A DNA stretch of 64,000 bases, from positions 1,612,001-1,676,000 of the forward strand of contig NZ_BBRK01000004.1 in assembly GCF_002090115.1 (NCBI RefSeq), given 5' to 3'. This DNA comes from Demequina sp. NBRC 110054 (GTDB taxonomy: Bacteria > Actinomycetota > Actinomycetes > Actinomycetales > Demequinaceae). Made by a program: the position numbers and the translations under genes. Positions 27,572 through 37,215 of the stretch are shown piece after piece (the stretch's first letter is position 1; the number at the start of each line of letters is the position of its first letter). The notes beneath the pieces were generated by a model. The model was not told the origin of the DNA and did no database searches. It worked only from the letters and a program-made list of their open reading frames with translations.

Positions 27572-28419
27572 CAGGAAAGCACCTCGGGCGGTCCGTGCAC
27601 GACCTCCTCGACGGTCGCCTCGATGCGAAGGCGACCGCGGAGGCGATGGCCCACCTCGCCTCGTGCGAGGAGTGCAACGGCCGCTACGGGGAGCTGAGGG
27701 ACGCGCGCGAGCGCCTCACGAGCTCGCCCGCCGGCATCGACATGTCGTTCGCGAAGCAGCTGCTCGACCGCGACCGCATGGCCGAGATCGCCGCGCAGGA
27801 GGACCCTCACCACGTCAAGGCGGTCCGCCCGCCGGACCACCGTCCGCGCCTGCTCACGCTCGGCGCGCTCGTCGCGGTGGTCGGAGGCGTCGGCGCCGCG
27901 TACGTCGCAGGCGCGCCCGAGACCTACTCCGCGGAGGTCGCGTCGACCGGCACGACCGACTCCTCGGGGACCGCGGTGGCCTCCTACGCCTCCGCCGACC
28001 TCAGCAGCCCGGACGAGCTCCACGGCTGGTCGAACCCCTTCGACTCGGACTCGGACCTCAAGGCGATCGGGGGCACGGTGATGTCGCTCTCGGACGGCTC
28101 CGAGGGCCTCATCATGACGCTCGCCGCCGGGTCCGACACGGTCGTCGTGACCGAGCGCCGCGCGCGGCTCGGTGCGGGCTTCTCCGACCTGCCGACGATC
28201 ACGACTGACAGCCTCACCCTGTACCTGGTCCACGGATCGTCCACCACGGTCGTGTGGGAGAACGGCGACTTCGTCATCACCGCCTCGTGCGAGGGATGCG
28301 ACACCACGACGCTGGTGAACGTCGCCGGGGCGTTCCCGCTGGACGACGAGCCAGGGCTCGTCGACCGCCTCTCCTCCGGACTTGTTGAAATCGCCGATGC
28401 GTTCATCGGCACCGACTGA
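27568..28419 (+). CDS. Zinc-binding anti-sigma factor (RseA-like) with extracytoplasmic domain
   Basis: 283 residues. The cytoplasmic N-terminus has the HxxxCxxC zinc motif (His29, Cys33, Cys36 in HLASCEEC) that binds SigE. A hydrophobic segment at about 92-112 ([21 protein letters not shown]) is membrane-spanning. The remaining 170 residues lie outside and contain a CxxC pair (Cys241, Cys244 in SCEGCD). Mycobacterial RseA is only about half this length and lacks such a domain, so signal sensing may differ here. The ATG overlaps the sigE stop codon (ATGA), so equal synthesis is likely. Confidence 0.85.
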   Translation: MTGKHLGRSVHDLLDGRLDAKATAEAMAHLASCEECNGRYGELRDARERLTSSPAGIDMSFAKQLLDRDRMAEIAAQEDPHHVKAVRPPDHRPRLLTLGALVAVVGGVGAAYVAGAPETYSAEVASTGTTDSSGTAVASYASADLSSPDELHGWSNPFDSDSDLKAIGGTVMSLSDGSEGLIMTLAAGSDTVVVTERRARLGAGFSDLPTITTDSLTLYLVHGSSTTVVWENGDFVITASCEGCDTTTLVNVAGAFPLDDEPGLVDRLSSGLVEIADAFIGTD

Positions 28420-28436
28420 AAGAGCCAGCACTCCCC

Positions 28437-30245
28437 ATGAACGACTCCCAGAAGCCTGAGGACGGCGCGCCCTCGCAGGACCCGCAGCCCACCTCGCCGT
28501 TCGCCGCGCCGTCGCCTTTCGGCGCCCCGTCCGCCGGCACCCCGTCCTCCGATGCCCCTTCCTCGGGGACGGCGGACGAGCAGCCTCAGTCCGTGCCCGG
28601 CCACGAGCAGGCTGAGGTGACCGAGACGCTGCCCGCCACCGCGGATGCGACCGAGACCCTTCCCGCGACGCCCGACGCCACGGAGACTCTCCCCGCGACG
28701 CCCGGCACGCCCGCGGACGCCACGGCGGAGCTGCCCCCGACGGCGGACACGACGGCTGAGCTTCCCCCGACGGCGGACTCCACCTCGGAGCTCGCCCCCG
28801 CCGAGGCCGCGGCGACCTCCTCGCAGGAGCCGACCCGGGTCGCCCCCACGGGGCCGTACGCCGCCACCGCGTACGCGGCGCCCGGCGCCGTCGCGGCCGC
28901 TCCCGCCGGATCCGGCGCGTACACCCCGCCGGGATCGACGACCGCCGAGACCTTCGCCGCCACCCCGCAGCAGTACGCGCCGCCCGCCAAGACGCAGACC
29001 GTCACCGGCAGGGTGCGCAGGGGCACCGTCGCCGCGATCGCCATCGGCGCGCTCGTGCTCGGAGGGGTCGCCGGGTTCGGCGGCGCGGCCCTCTACGGCG
29101 CGACGCTCGGCGCAGACGACGACTCGAGCACGGCGAGCACCTCGAGCACGCTGCCCGAGTCCTCCTCCGACGACGACTCGGGCACGACGGCCACGAGCTC
29201 GTCCTCGGCCGACATCGACGTGGTGTCGATCGCCGCGACAGTCACCGAGTCCGTGGTCGTGATCGAGGTCGTCGAGAACGGCTCCGTCGCGTCCGAGGGC
29301 TCGGGCTTCTTCATCCGCGAGGACGGCTACATCCTCACCAACGCGCACGTCGTCGCCGACTCCGGCGGCACGGTCAACGTGGTCCAGGCGGACGGCAGCG
29401 AGACCGAGGGCACCGTCGTCGGCTCGTCCGAGGAGTACGACCTCGCCGTGGTCCACATCGACGAGACGGGCCACACCCCGCTCGTGCTCGCCGACTCCGA
29501 CGAGGTCGTCGTCGGCGAGAGCGTCGTCGCGATCGGCTCCCCGCTCGGCCTCGAGTCCACGGTCACGACCGGCATCGTCTCGGCGCTGCACCGTCCCGTG
29601 ACCACCTCCGAGTCGAGCACCACGGCGTTCGTCGACGCGATCCAGACCGACGCGGCCATCAACCCCGGCAACTCCGGTGGCCCGCTGCTCAACGCCGACG
29701 GCGAGGTGATCGGCATCAACAGCGCGATCGCCACGCTGTCCACCTCGACGGACAGCTCGGGCTCGATCGGCCTGGGCTTCGCCATCACGTCGAACCAGGC
29801 GCGACGCACCGCCGAGGAGCTCATCGAGACCGGCGTGGCCACGTACCCGGTCATCGGCGTGCAGCTCGACAGCACCTACACCGGCGAGGGCGTCCAGGTC
29901 GCCGATATCGACGGCGGCGTCGTCTCCGGCAGCCCGGCAGACGAGGCGGGCATCGAGCCCGGCGACATCATCACCGCGATCGACGGTCGACCCGTCACCG
30001 CCTCCGACGAGCTCATCGTCGCGATCCGCGCCAAGGCGCCCGGCGACGACGTCGTCCTCACGATCCAGTCGGGCGACTCCGAGGAGGACGTCACGGTGAC
30101 GCTGTCCTCGAACGAGGACGTGGTCTTCAGCGACGACAGCGAGGAGTCCGAGTCAGACAGCTCCGACGACGGCTTCGGCGACGACTCCGGCTCCGACGAG
30201 GGCTTCCAGCTCCCCGACGAGCTCCCCGAGCTGCCGGGCCGCTGA
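28437..30245 (+). CDS. htrA: HtrA/DegP-like membrane serine protease
   Basis: 602 residues. Residues 1-190 are Pro/Thr/Ala/Glu-rich and disordered, with repeated ATETLPAT and TAELPPT units. One membrane helix lies at about 197-222. The trypsin-like domain has the full triad: His304 (TNAHVV), Asp335 (YDLAVV), Ser413 (NPGNSGGP). A PDZ domain follows (about 465-560), and the tail is acidic. It should degrade or refold damaged proteins outside the membrane; in mycobacteria the matching protease cleaves RseA, so it may act back on SigE. It starts 17 bp after the anti-sigma gene. Confidence 0.92.
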   Translation: MNDSQKPEDGAPSQDPQPTSPFAAPSPFGAPSAGTPSSDAPSSGTADEQPQSVPGHEQAEVTETLPATADATETLPATPDATETLPATPGTPADATAELPPTADTTAELPPTADSTSELAPAEAAATSSQEPTRVAPTGPYAATAYAAPGAVAAAPAGSGAYTPPGSTTAETFAATPQQYAPPAKTQTVTGRVRRGTVAAIAIGALVLGGVAGFGGAALYGATLGADDDSSTASTSSTLPESSSDDDSGTTATSSSSADIDVVSIAATVTESVVVIEVVENGSVASEGSGFFIREDGYILTNAHVVADSGGTVNVVQADGSETEGTVVGSSEEYDLAVVHIDETGHTPLVLADSDEVVVGESVVAIGSPLGLESTVTTGIVSALHRPVTTSESSTTAFVDAIQTDAAINPGNSGGPLLNADGEVIGINSAIATLSTSTDSSGSIGLGFAITSNQARRTAEELIETGVATYPVIGVQLDSTYTGEGVQVADIDGGVVSGSPADEAGIEPGDIITAIDGRPVTASDELIVAIRAKAPGDDVVLTIQSGDSEEDVTVTLSSNEDVVFSDDSEESESDSSDDGFGDDSGSDEGFQLPDELPELPGR

Positions 30246-30260
30246 TCAGGTTCCAGTCCC

Positions 30261-30291
30261 TGCGCGGGCCGGGTGCTTCCCGGCCCGCGCA
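30261..30291 (+). terminator. Strong hairpin between htrA and tatB
   Basis: TGCGCGGGCCGGG (30261-30273) and CCCGGCCCGCGCA (30279-30291) form a perfect 13-bp stem with a TGCTT loop. It should end much of the sigE-rseA-htrA transcript, leaving tatB to its own promoter. Confidence 0.8.
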
Positions 30292-30311
30292 AGGCACGGC
30301 ACAATAGACCC

Positions 30312-30656
30312 GTGTTCGACATCAACGGCAGCGAGCTGCTGATCATCATCGTCCTTGCGATGATCGTGATCGGCCCCCAGCGCCTGCCCGAGTACGCCCA
30401 GCAGCTGCGCGGCCTCGTGCGCCGGGGCCGCGACATGATTCGCGAGGGCAAGCAGACGCTGACCGCCGAGGCGCCCGACGTCGACTGGAAGCAGTACGAC
30501 CCGCGCCAGTACGACCCGCGGCGCATCGTCAAGGAGGCCCTCGCCGAGGAGCCGCCGCTGCCCGTCGAGGAGACCCGGCCCGGCGTGCCGCGCAAGCGTC
30601 ACCCGCTCGCCGTCAAGCGCGACGCCGTCGCCCCGTACGACCCCGAGTCGACCTAG
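30312..30656 (+). CDS. tatB: Twin-arginine translocase subunit TatB
   Basis: 114 residues. The start FDINGSELLIIIVLAMIVIG is the single N-terminal helix, followed by the GP hinge (GPQRLPEYAQQL), an amphipathic helix and a polar tail with a repeated QYDPR motif. The Glu in the helix (SELL) identifies TatB rather than TatA. It works with TatA and TatC to export folded proteins such as EfeB (57914-59329). GTG start; CACAAT at 30300-30305 lies 6 nt upstream and no Shine-Dalgarno is present, so it is probably leaderless. Confidence 0.9.
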   Translation: MFDINGSELLIIIVLAMIVIGPQRLPEYAQQLRGLVRRGRDMIREGKQTLTAEAPDVDWKQYDPRQYDPRRIVKEALAEEPPLPVEETRPGVPRKRHPLAVKRDAVAPYDPEST

Positions 30657-30760
30657 CGTCTTCTCTCGGTCCGGCGGCAACCGCCGGATCGCCGCCCATG
30701 GACGCGAGGGCGAGCGCCGCATCGTCGCTCGGCACTCCGAGGCTTTGACAGAATGGCTGC

Positions 30761-31771
30761 ATGAAGCAGCGCGTGTTCTCGGCCATGCAGCCGACCTCCG
30801 ACTCCCTCCAGCTCGGCAACTACCTCGGCGCCCTGGTGCAGTGGGTCAAGCTCCAGGAGACGCACGAGGCGATCTACTCGGTCGTGGACCTGCACGCGCT
30901 GACCGTCGCGCCCGACCCCGCCGTGCTGCGCGACCGCACGCGCCGCACCGCGGCTCAGTTCCTCGCCGCGGGCGTGGACCCTGAGCGCTCGCTGCTGTTC
31001 GTCCAGTCGCACGTGCCTCAGCACGCCGAGCTCGCGTGGGTCCTGTCGACGTTCACCGGCATGGGCGAGGCCGGCCGCATGACGCAGTTCAAGGACAAGT
31101 CGGCGAAGGTGGGGGAGTCCGGCACGAACGTCGGCCTGTTCACCTACCCGGTGCTGATGGCCGCGGACATCCTACTGTACGACACGAACGTCGTGCCGGT
31201 CGGCGAGGACCAGCGCCAGCACCTCGAGCTCTCGCGCGACCTCGCGCAGCGCCTCAACACGCGCCTGGGCGAGGGCACCGTCACGGTCCCCGAGCCGCAC
31301 ATCGTCAAGGAGGTCGCCAAGATCCAGGACCTCCAGGAGCCGACCAAGAAGATGTCGAAGTCGGCGTCGAGCCCCAAGGGCCTCATCGAGATCCTCGAGG
31401 ACCCCAAGAAGATCGCCAAGAACATCAAGTCCGCGACCACGGACACCGACACCGTGATCCGCTACGACGACGAGAACAAGCCGGGCGTGTCCAACCTCAT
31501 GCGCATCTACTCGGCGTTCACCGGCAAGACCATCGCGGAGCTCGAGGCGGAGTACGAGGGCAAGATGTACGGCCACCTCAAGGTGGACCTCGCCGAGGTG
31601 GTCGTCGAGGCGCTCACGCCCGTCCACGACTCGGCCATGGAATGGATCGAGTCCCCCGAGCGGTTGGACAAGGTGCTGGCAGACGGTGCGGCCAAGGCCT
31701 CTCATATCGCGCAGAACACCCTGGACCGCATCTACGATCGAGTGGGACTGCTGCCCGCGCTGCATCGCTGA
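30761..31771 (+). CDS. trpS: Tryptophanyl-tRNA synthetase
   Basis: 336 residues, the bacterial TrpRS length. The class I signatures are present: [11 protein letters not shown] (HIGH region) near residue 18, and [12 protein letters not shown] (KMSKS loop) near 198. [17 protein letters not shown] is the typical Trp/ATP-binding segment. It charges tRNA(Trp). CAGAAT at 30749-30754 is 6 nt before the ATG with no ribosome binding site, pointing to a leaderless mRNA. No Trp-responsive leader peptide is visible. Confidence 0.97.
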   Translation: MKQRVFSAMQPTSDSLQLGNYLGALVQWVKLQETHEAIYSVVDLHALTVAPDPAVLRDRTRRTAAQFLAAGVDPERSLLFVQSHVPQHAELAWVLSTFTGMGEAGRMTQFKDKSAKVGESGTNVGLFTYPVLMAADILLYDTNVVPVGEDQRQHLELSRDLAQRLNTRLGEGTVTVPEPHIVKEVAKIQDLQEPTKKMSKSASSPKGLIEILEDPKKIAKNIKSATTDTDTVIRYDDENKPGVSNLMRIYSAFTGKTIAELEAEYEGKMYGHLKVDLAEVVVEALTPVHDSAMEWIESPERLDKVLADGAAKASHIAQNTLDRIYDRVGLLPALHR

Positions 31772-31801
31772 TCCGACCGCCGCCACCAAGGGGGAACCGC
31801 C

Positions 31802-32884
31802 ATGGCCGACGAGGCCGACACCAGCACGCTCTCCCTGAAGAAGGACGAGGTCGTCGCGCAGGCGAAGGATGCGGCCCAGCGCGGCAAGCGCCTCAAGGAG
31901 TGGTGGGAGCGGACGTCGTGGGCCAAGGGGCTCAAGCGCTTCTCGCTCCAGAACGGCAACGTGCTCTCGGCCGGCATCGCGTACTTCTCGCTCGCGTCGG
32001 TGGCCGCGGGCCTCGTGGTCGCGACCACGCTCGCCACGCTCTTCCTCGCCGGCAACGAGGACCTGCGCGACTCGCTCGTCGAGTTCCTGGGCAACGCAGT
32101 CCCCGGCCTCATCGAGACCGATGACACCGCGGGGATCATCCAGCCCGACGACCTCGGCTCGGGCAGCGCGACGTCCGTCGCGGGCATCGTCGGTGTGATC
32201 TCGTTCTTCGTCCTCATCAACACCGCGACGCGGTTCATCAAGGGGATGCGCACGAGCATCAGGACGATGCTGGGGGAGGAGTACTCCTCGCCCGTCCTGG
32301 GCAAGCTTCGTGACGTGGGCGCGCTCGTCGGGCTCGTGCTGATCGCGCTCATCGGCCTGGCGATCCAGGTGGTCGCGACGAGCGCGGCGGAGTGGTTCGC
32401 GGACGTGATCGACGTCGCGATGCCGTGGTGGGGTGTGCGGCTGATCGGTTTCGGCGCCGGCATCGTCGCCGACATGCTCTACGTCGCGCTCGCCCTCATG
32501 GTTCTCGGTGGCGCCCGCTGGTCGATGCGGCTCGTGTGGATCATCCTGGTCGCCGCGTTCGCGATCGGGGTGCTCCGCATCGGTGTGAGCTACGTCGTGA
32601 GCGGCTCGACCGAGAGTCCCGTGCTCGCGCCCTTCGCGGCGATCATCACCCTCATGGTCTTCGTCGACTACGTGAACCGCATCATCCTCATGTGCGCCGC
32701 GTGGCTCGGCGCGCATCACGTCGCCCCCGAGGTGGGGCAGGTCCACTACTCGGACGTGCCGGACGACGACGCGCACGTCGACTACGTCACCGGTCGCCGC
32801 GGTCGCCACACGAAGGTGACGACGGCGCGCGCGACCGTGCGGCGCAAGCCGGGGCAGGCCCCGATCCGCGAGTCGCACGTCTGA
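31802..32884 (+). CDS. YihY/BrkB-family membrane protein
   Basis: 360 residues. A charged N-terminus (to about 45) leads to YihY features: FSLQNGNVLSAGIAYFSL at the first helix and a polytopic region with about six membrane helices to residue 300, including VSFFVLINTATRFIKGMR. Members are inner-membrane proteins of unsettled function, once miscalled RNase BN. The C-terminus is basic. A copy next to trpS is common in actinobacteria. AAGGGGGAA is the ribosome binding site. Confidence 0.85.
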   Translation: MADEADTSTLSLKKDEVVAQAKDAAQRGKRLKEWWERTSWAKGLKRFSLQNGNVLSAGIAYFSLASVAAGLVVATTLATLFLAGNEDLRDSLVEFLGNAVPGLIETDDTAGIIQPDDLGSGSATSVAGIVGVISFFVLINTATRFIKGMRTSIRTMLGEEYSSPVLGKLRDVGALVGLVLIALIGLAIQVVATSAAEWFADVIDVAMPWWGVRLIGFGAGIVADMLYVALALMVLGGARWSMRLVWIILVAAFAIGVLRIGVSYVVSGSTESPVLAPFAAIITLMVFVDYVNRIILMCAAWLGAHHVAPEVGQVHYSDVPDDDAHVDYVTGRRGRHTKVTTARATVRRKPGQAPIRESHV

Positions 32885-33045
32885 CCGGTCCCTGCCCTTG
32901 CGTGCTTCCGCGAGTGCGGGCGCGCTCGTGCGTCGGTGCTGCTGAGCGGGCGAGCCGCGGCGCGGCGTGGATCCTCATGGGAATCGCTACACTCGGTGTT
33001 ACCAGGCGGCTCGGGGAGCCGACCGTGCGTGACCAGGGGGATGCT

Positions 33046-33702
33046 GTGATCGACTCGTTGAGGACCGCGCCGAAGCTGCTGCTGGCAGTGCCGGTCGTCG
33101 CGGCCATCGTGCTGGGCTTCGCCATCTGGGCGGCCGCCCCGCACGTCGAGACCTACGACTACGTCGCCTCGTTCGAGGACTCGGGCCAGGAGCTGGTGGG
33201 CGACGTGTGCGTGCACTGGACGGTGTCGGGGGAGCTGGTCGGAGAGGCCAGCGGCTACGACGACGGCAGCCAGTGGGCGGCGGGCTTCTCGGACACGGGC
33301 GAGGTCGACGCCGACGTCGTGTCGCCCAAGCTCGCGCTCGAGTTCACCGACGGCTGCGGCGGTGCTCCGGTCGTCATCGACGCGGCCGACGCGCGCTGGG
33401 GCTTCGAGCCCAGCTGCTCGGCGGCCGACGCGCTGGGCGCTGAGGTGCCCGCGACCGAGAGCATGCCGACGTGCGCCCTGGAGCTGTCCTTCGGCTTCGA
33501 GGACGGCGCCGCGGTCACCGACGGTCCGCAGGCGACGTCGTCCTTCACCGCCGCGAACACGGACCAGGTCGTGGAGCTCGACGACGTCCTGCCGATCGGG
33601 GACAGCGGGTTCGTCTGCCTCGACGCCGTCGCCGCGCTCACCCTCTACGACGGCGACACCTCCGAGTCGGCCACCCTGTCGATGGAGACCTGCGCGATCT
33701 AG
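33046..33702 (+). CDS. Hypothetical membrane-anchored extracytoplasmic protein
   Basis: 218 residues of unknown family. One N-terminal helix (about 9-32) is followed by about 185 extracytoplasmic residues, acidic and predicted beta-rich, with six cysteines (DVCVHW, DGCGG, PSCSA, PTCALE, FVCLDA and METCAI), enough for three disulfides. The GTG start is set by AGGGGG at 33036-33040, and TACACT at 32988-32993 is a possible -10 box. It is transcribed alone and ends at a bidirectional terminator shared with sdhB. Confidence 0.65.
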   Translation: MIDSLRTAPKLLLAVPVVAAIVLGFAIWAAAPHVETYDYVASFEDSGQELVGDVCVHWTVSGELVGEASGYDDGSQWAAGFSDTGEVDADVVSPKLALEFTDGCGGAPVVIDAADARWGFEPSCSAADALGAEVPATESMPTCALELSFGFEDGAAVTDGPQATSSFTAANTDQVVELDDVLPIGDSGFVCLDAVAALTLYDGDTSESATLSMETCAI

Positions 33703-33740
33703 GGGTCGGCCGACGCGGGCTCGCCCGCGAGGGAAGCGAA

Positions 33741-33769
33741 AGGGCCGGGACGACGCGCGTCCCGGCCCT
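33741..33769. terminator. Bidirectional terminator between the hypothetical gene and sdhB
   Basis: AGGGCCGGGACG (33741-33752) and CGTCCCGGCCCT (33758-33769) form a perfect 12-bp stem with a 5-nt loop. The plus strand continues CTCTCG and the minus strand continues TTCGC, so it could serve both convergent genes. Confidence 0.75.
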
Positions 33770-33784
33770 CTCGCACAGCAGTGG

Positions 33785-34552
33785 CTAGATCTCGCCCGTG
33801 TTGAGAGCCTTCTTGACCTCGGAGATCGCCTTCGTCACCTCGATGCCGCGCGGGCAGGCCTCGGTGCAGTTGAACGCGGTGCGGCACTTCCACACCCCGG
33901 CCTTGTCGTTGAGGACCTCGAGGCGGTCCCACTGGCCCTCGTCGCGCGAGTCGAAGATGAAGCGGTGCGCGCCGACGATCGCCTGCGGGCCGAAGAACTG
34001 CCCGTCGGTCCAGAACACCGGGCACGCCGACGTGCACGCGGCGCACATGATGCACTTCGTGGTGTCGTCGTAGCGCTCGCGCTCGGCGGGGGTCTGCAGC
34101 CGCTCGCGCTCGGGGGCCGGCCCGTCGGTCATGAGGAACGGCATGATCTCGCGGTACGACGCGAAGAACGGCTCCATGTCGACGATGAGGTCCTTCTCCA
34201 CCGGCAGGCCCTTGATCGGCTCGATCAGGATGGGCTTCGCAGGGTTGAGGTCCTTGAGCAGCGTCTTGCATGCGAGGCGGTTGCGCGCGTTGATGCGCAT
34301 CGCGTCGGAGCCGCACACGCCGTGCGCGCAGGACCGCCGGAAGGCGAGCGAGCCGTCCTGGTCCCACTTGACCATGTGGAGCGCATCGAGCACGCGATCG
34401 GTCGCGTGCGCCTTGACGCGGAACTCCTCCCAGTACTCCTCGCCCGCAGCGTGCTCCGAGGTGCCCTCGGGGTTCATGCGGCGGATGCGGAGCGTGACCT
34501 CGAAGGAAGGGACCTCGCCCGCGGGCGTCGTGGCGTCGGCAGTGGCAGTCAT
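33785..34552 (-). CDS. sdhB: Succinate dehydrogenase iron-sulfur subunit
   Basis: 255 residues. The plant-type 2Fe-2S domain has CAHGVCGSDAM with Cys in NRLACK; the C-terminal domain carries CIMCAACTSACP (4Fe-4S) and CTEACPRGI (3Fe-4S region). It passes electrons from the flavoprotein to quinone. GGGAGG precedes the ATG. It is the last gene of the sdhCDAB operon, 13 bp after sdhA. Confidence 0.97.
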   Translation of the reverse strand: MTATADATTPAGEVPSFEVTLRIRRMNPEGTSEHAAGEEYWEEFRVKAHATDRVLDALHMVKWDQDGSLAFRRSCAHGVCGSDAMRINARNRLACKTLLKDLNPAKPILIEPIKGLPVEKDLIVDMEPFFASYREIMPFLMTDGPAPERERLQTPAERERYDDTTKCIMCAACTSACPVFWTDGQFFGPQAIVGAHRFIFDSRDEGQWDRLEVLNDKAGVWKCRTAFNCTEACPRGIEVTKAISEVKKALNTGEI

Positions 34553-34565
34553 GTGAACCTCCCTC

Positions 34566-36335
34566 TCAGTACTTGCGTTCCATCGGCTGGTACCGCGTCA
34601 CCACGACCGGCTTGTAGTCGAGCCGGAGCCCGTCGTCCTCGCCGTAGACCATGGTGTGCTGCATGAAGTTCTCGTCGTCCCTGGTGGGGTAGTCCTCGCG
34701 GTAGTGGCCGCCGCGGGACTCCTTGCGATTGAGGGCGCCGAGCACGACGACCGCGGACAGCTCGAGCAGGAAGCCGAGCTCCATCGCCTCGAGCAGATCG
34801 GTGTTGTACCGCTTGCCTCGGTCGTGGATCGCGATGCTCGCGTAACGCTCGCGCAGTCTCGCGATGTCCTCCTGCGCCGTGGTGAGCGACGTCTCGTCGC
34901 GGAACACCTGGGCGTTCCTGTCCATCGTCTCCTGGAGCTCCTTGCGCAGCGCCGCGATCGATTCCGAGCCGCTTGTGCCGACTGTCGAGCGCAGGCGCTC
35001 GACAGTCTCGATCAGCGGCGTGGCCGCCGACTCGTCGAGCGGCGCGGCCTCGTCCGTGGCGAGCGCGTGCTCCGCGGCGGCGATGCCCGCGCGGCGACCG
35101 AACACGTTGAGGTCGAGCAGCGAGTTGGTGCCGAGGCGGTTGGCGCCGTGAACGGACACGCATGCGCACTCGCCGGCCGCGTAGAGGCCGTTCACCTTGC
35201 TCGTGTTGTTGCGCAGCACCTCGCCGTGGACCGTCGTGGGGATGCCGCCCATCGCGTAGTGCGCGGTGGGGTACACAGGCACGGGCTCGGTGTAGGGCTC
35301 GACGCCCAGGTATGTGCGCGCGAACTCCGTGATGTCGGGAAGCTTGGCGTCGATGTGCGCGGGCTCGAGGTGAGTGAGGTCCAGGAGCACATAGTCCTTG
35401 TGCGGACCGCAGCCGCGGCCCTCGCGCACCTCGTTGGCCATCGCGCGCGCCACCATGTCGCGCGGCGCGAGGTCCTTGATCGTGGGCGCGTAGCGCTCCA
35501 TGAAGCGCTCGCCCTCGCTGTTGCGCAGGATGCCGCCCTCGCCTCGTGCGGCCTCCGACAGCAGGATGCCGAGACCGGCCAGGCCCGTCGGGTGGAACTG
35601 GAAGAACTCCATGTCCTCGAGCGGAAGCCCCGCGTTGAACGCGATCGCCATGCCGTCGCCCGTGAGGGTGTGGGCGTTCGACGTCGTCTTGAAGACCTTG
35701 CCGGCGCCACCCGTGGCGAACAGCACCGACTTCGCGCGGAACGTGTGGACCTCGCCCGTCGCGAGCTCGTAGGCGACGACCCCGGCGACCGAGACCGTCT
35801 CATCGTCCGGGGTGGACTGCGGGTCCTTGTCCAGGACCAGCTCGAGGACGTAGAACTCGTTGAAGAACTCGACCTCTTGCTTGATGCACTGCTGGTACAG
35901 CGTCTGGAGGATCATGTGGCCCGTGCGGTCGGCCGAGTAGCAGGCGCGACGCACCGCGGCCTCGCCGTGGTTGCGAGTGTGGCCGCCGAAGCGGCGCTGG
36001 TCCACGTGACCGTCCTCGGTCCGGTTGAACGGCAGGCCCATGTTCTCGAGGTCGAGCACCGCCTGGGGCGCCTCGGTGCACAGGATCTCGGCCGCGTCCT
36101 GGTCGACCAGGTAGTCGCCGCCCTTGATCGTGTCGAACGTGTGCCACTCGGCGTTGTCGTCCTCGACGTTGCTCAGCGCGGCGGCGATGCCGCCCTGCGC
36201 CGCACCCGTGTGGGAGCGCGTGGGGTAGAGCTTCGAGATCACGGCGGTGCGCGCCCGCTGCGAGCTCTCGAGGGCCGCGCGCATGCCGGCACCACCGGCG
36301 CCGACGATGACGACGTCGTACTCGTGAAGGGTCAT
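34566..36335 (-). CDS. sdhA: Succinate dehydrogenase flavoprotein subunit
   Basis: 589 residues. The FAD dinucleotide loop [14 protein letters not shown] is at the start and the covalent FAD His is His42 in [12 protein letters not shown]. Catalytic His/Arg regions include [11 protein letters not shown] and [14 protein letters not shown]. It oxidises succinate to fumarate. The ATG overlaps the sdhD stop codon (ATGA). Unusually, a perfect 13-bp inverted repeat lies within the coding sequence at 34980-35007 (see separate entry). Confidence 0.97.
   Translation of the reverse strand: MTLHEYDVVIVGAGGAGMRAALESSQRARTAVISKLYPTRSHTGAAQGGIAAALSNVEDDNAEWHTFDTIKGGDYLVDQDAAEILCTEAPQAVLDLENMGLPFNRTEDGHVDQRRFGGHTRNHGEAAVRRACYSADRTGHMILQTLYQQCIKQEVEFFNEFYVLELVLDKDPQSTPDDETVSVAGVVAYELATGEVHTFRAKSVLFATGGAGKVFKTTSNAHTLTGDGMAIAFNAGLPLEDMEFFQFHPTGLAGLGILLSEAARGEGGILRNSEGERFMERYAPTIKDLAPRDMVARAMANEVREGRGCGPHKDYVLLDLTHLEPAHIDAKLPDITEFARTYLGVEPYTEPVPVYPTAHYAMGGIPTTVHGEVLRNNTSKVNGLYAAGECACVSVHGANRLGTNSLLDLNVFGRRAGIAAAEHALATDEAAPLDESAATPLIETVERLRSTVGTSGSESIAALRKELQETMDRNAQVFRDETSLTTAQEDIARLRERYASIAIHDRGKRYNTDLLEAMELGFLLELSAVVVLGALNRKESRGGHYREDYPTRDDENFMQHTMVYGEDDGLRLDYKPVVVTRYQPMERKY
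34980..35007. repeat. 28-bp inverted repeat inside sdhA
   Basis: GACTGTCGAGCGC (34980-34992) and GCGCTCGACAGTC (34995-35007) are perfect 13-bp arms around AG. It falls in a variable, surface-helix region of SdhA (TVERLRSTV) where codon choice is free. Such perfect symmetry by codon constraint alone is unlikely. Confidence 0.85.
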
Positions 36336-36787
36336 TGAAGAACATCCTCGCAGAAGCTGGGGAGCAGGGACATGTCGGCGTCGACGGGGCACGGGTCGAA
36401 GGTGAAGATCACCAGCGCGCCGAGGACGATGACGACCGTCACCGCGACGCCCAGCGCGCCCATGAGCACCGAATGCCAGGTCTTATTGTGAGCGTAGTCG
36501 TTGATCAGCAGGCGCATCCCGTTGCCGCCGTGCAGCATCGCGAGCAGCAGCATGAGCAGGTCCCACACCTGCCACACGGGCGAGGCCCACTTGCCTGCGA
36601 CGAACGCGAAGTCGATCTGGCTGACGCCGTCCCCGGTCATGAGGTTGACGAAGAGATGCGTGAAGATCAGCACCATCAGGAAGGCGCCCGATCCGCGCAT
36701 GAACATCCACGACCAGCGCTCGGCCTTGCGGCGCGTGCGACCCGACCGGATGCGGGGCTTGGGGTCGATCAGCTCGGGGGCAGCCAT
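36332..36787 (-). CDS. sdhD: Succinate dehydrogenase membrane anchor
   Basis: 151 residues with three membrane helices (about 30-50, 70-90, 105-130). [16 protein letters not shown] and [10 protein letters not shown] hold the expected His and Asp-Tyr residues for haem and quinone binding. The ATG at 36787 is taken over the adjacent one at 36790 because GGAGG is better spaced; it overlaps the sdhC stop (TGATG). Confidence 0.9.
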   Translation of the reverse strand: MAAPELIDPKPRIRSGRTRRKAERWSWMFMRGSGAFLMVLIFTHLFVNLMTGDGVSQIDFAFVAGKWASPVWQVWDLLMLLLAMLHGGNGMRLLINDYAHNKTWHSVLMGALGVAVTVVIVLGALVIFTFDPCPVDADMSLLPSFCEDVLQ

Positions 36788-37200
36788 CATGCACCTCCGA
36801 ACACGTGCATGAGGTGGCGCGGCAGGAAGCCCGCCATGAGGATCACGAAGATGATCCATACGCCCCATGCCAGCTTCTTCTGGTGGCGCAGCGCCCACGT
36901 CGAGTAGTCCACGGCGATGATCCTCAGCCCGTTGAACGCGTGGATCAGGATCGCCGCGACCAGGCCGGCCTCCACGAGCCCATAGATCGGGGTCTTGTAG
37001 GTGCCGATCACCTCGTTGTAGGCCTCAGGCGAGACGCGCACGAGGGCCGTGTCGAGGACATGGATGAGCAGGAAGAAGAAGATCGCGACGCCAGTCGACC
37101 TGTGGATGAGCCACATCCACATGCCTTCATGGCCGCGATAGAGCGTTGGTGCGGGGGACACGGGCATCCCTTCATCGTTGACGGGTGAACCATTCGTCAT
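36787..37200 (-). CDS. sdhC: Succinate dehydrogenase cytochrome b556 subunit
   Basis: 137 residues with three membrane helices. MWLIHRSTGVAIFFFLLIHVLDT contains the Ser-Thr-Gly and His residues of SdhC, and HAFNGLRIIAVDY the second conserved His. The start is uncertain: ATG 37200 (MTNGSPVND) overlaps a TAGGAT -10 box, whereas ATG 37167 (MPVSPAPTL) would give a protein closer to the family start with GAAGGG just upstream. It is the first gene of sdhCDAB and divergent from manC, 15 bp away. Confidence 0.88.
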   Translation of the reverse strand: MTNGSPVNDEGMPVSPAPTLYRGHEGMWMWLIHRSTGVAIFFFLLIHVLDTALVRVSPEAYNEVIGTYKTPIYGLVEAGLVAAILIHAFNGLRIIAVDYSTWALRHQKKLAWGVWIIFVILMAGFLPRHLMHVFGGA

Positions 37201-37208
37201 CCTAGTCT
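37178..37208 (+). promoter_or_regulatory. manC promoter overlapping the sdhC start
   Basis: TTGACG (37178-37183) and TAGTCT (37203-37208) lie 19 nt apart (or 17 nt to CCTAGT), with the -10 box 7 nt before the manC GTG. The -35 lies within the first codons of sdhC, so the two divergent promoters must interfere. Confidence 0.5.
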
Positions 37209-37215
37209 TGGGTCT

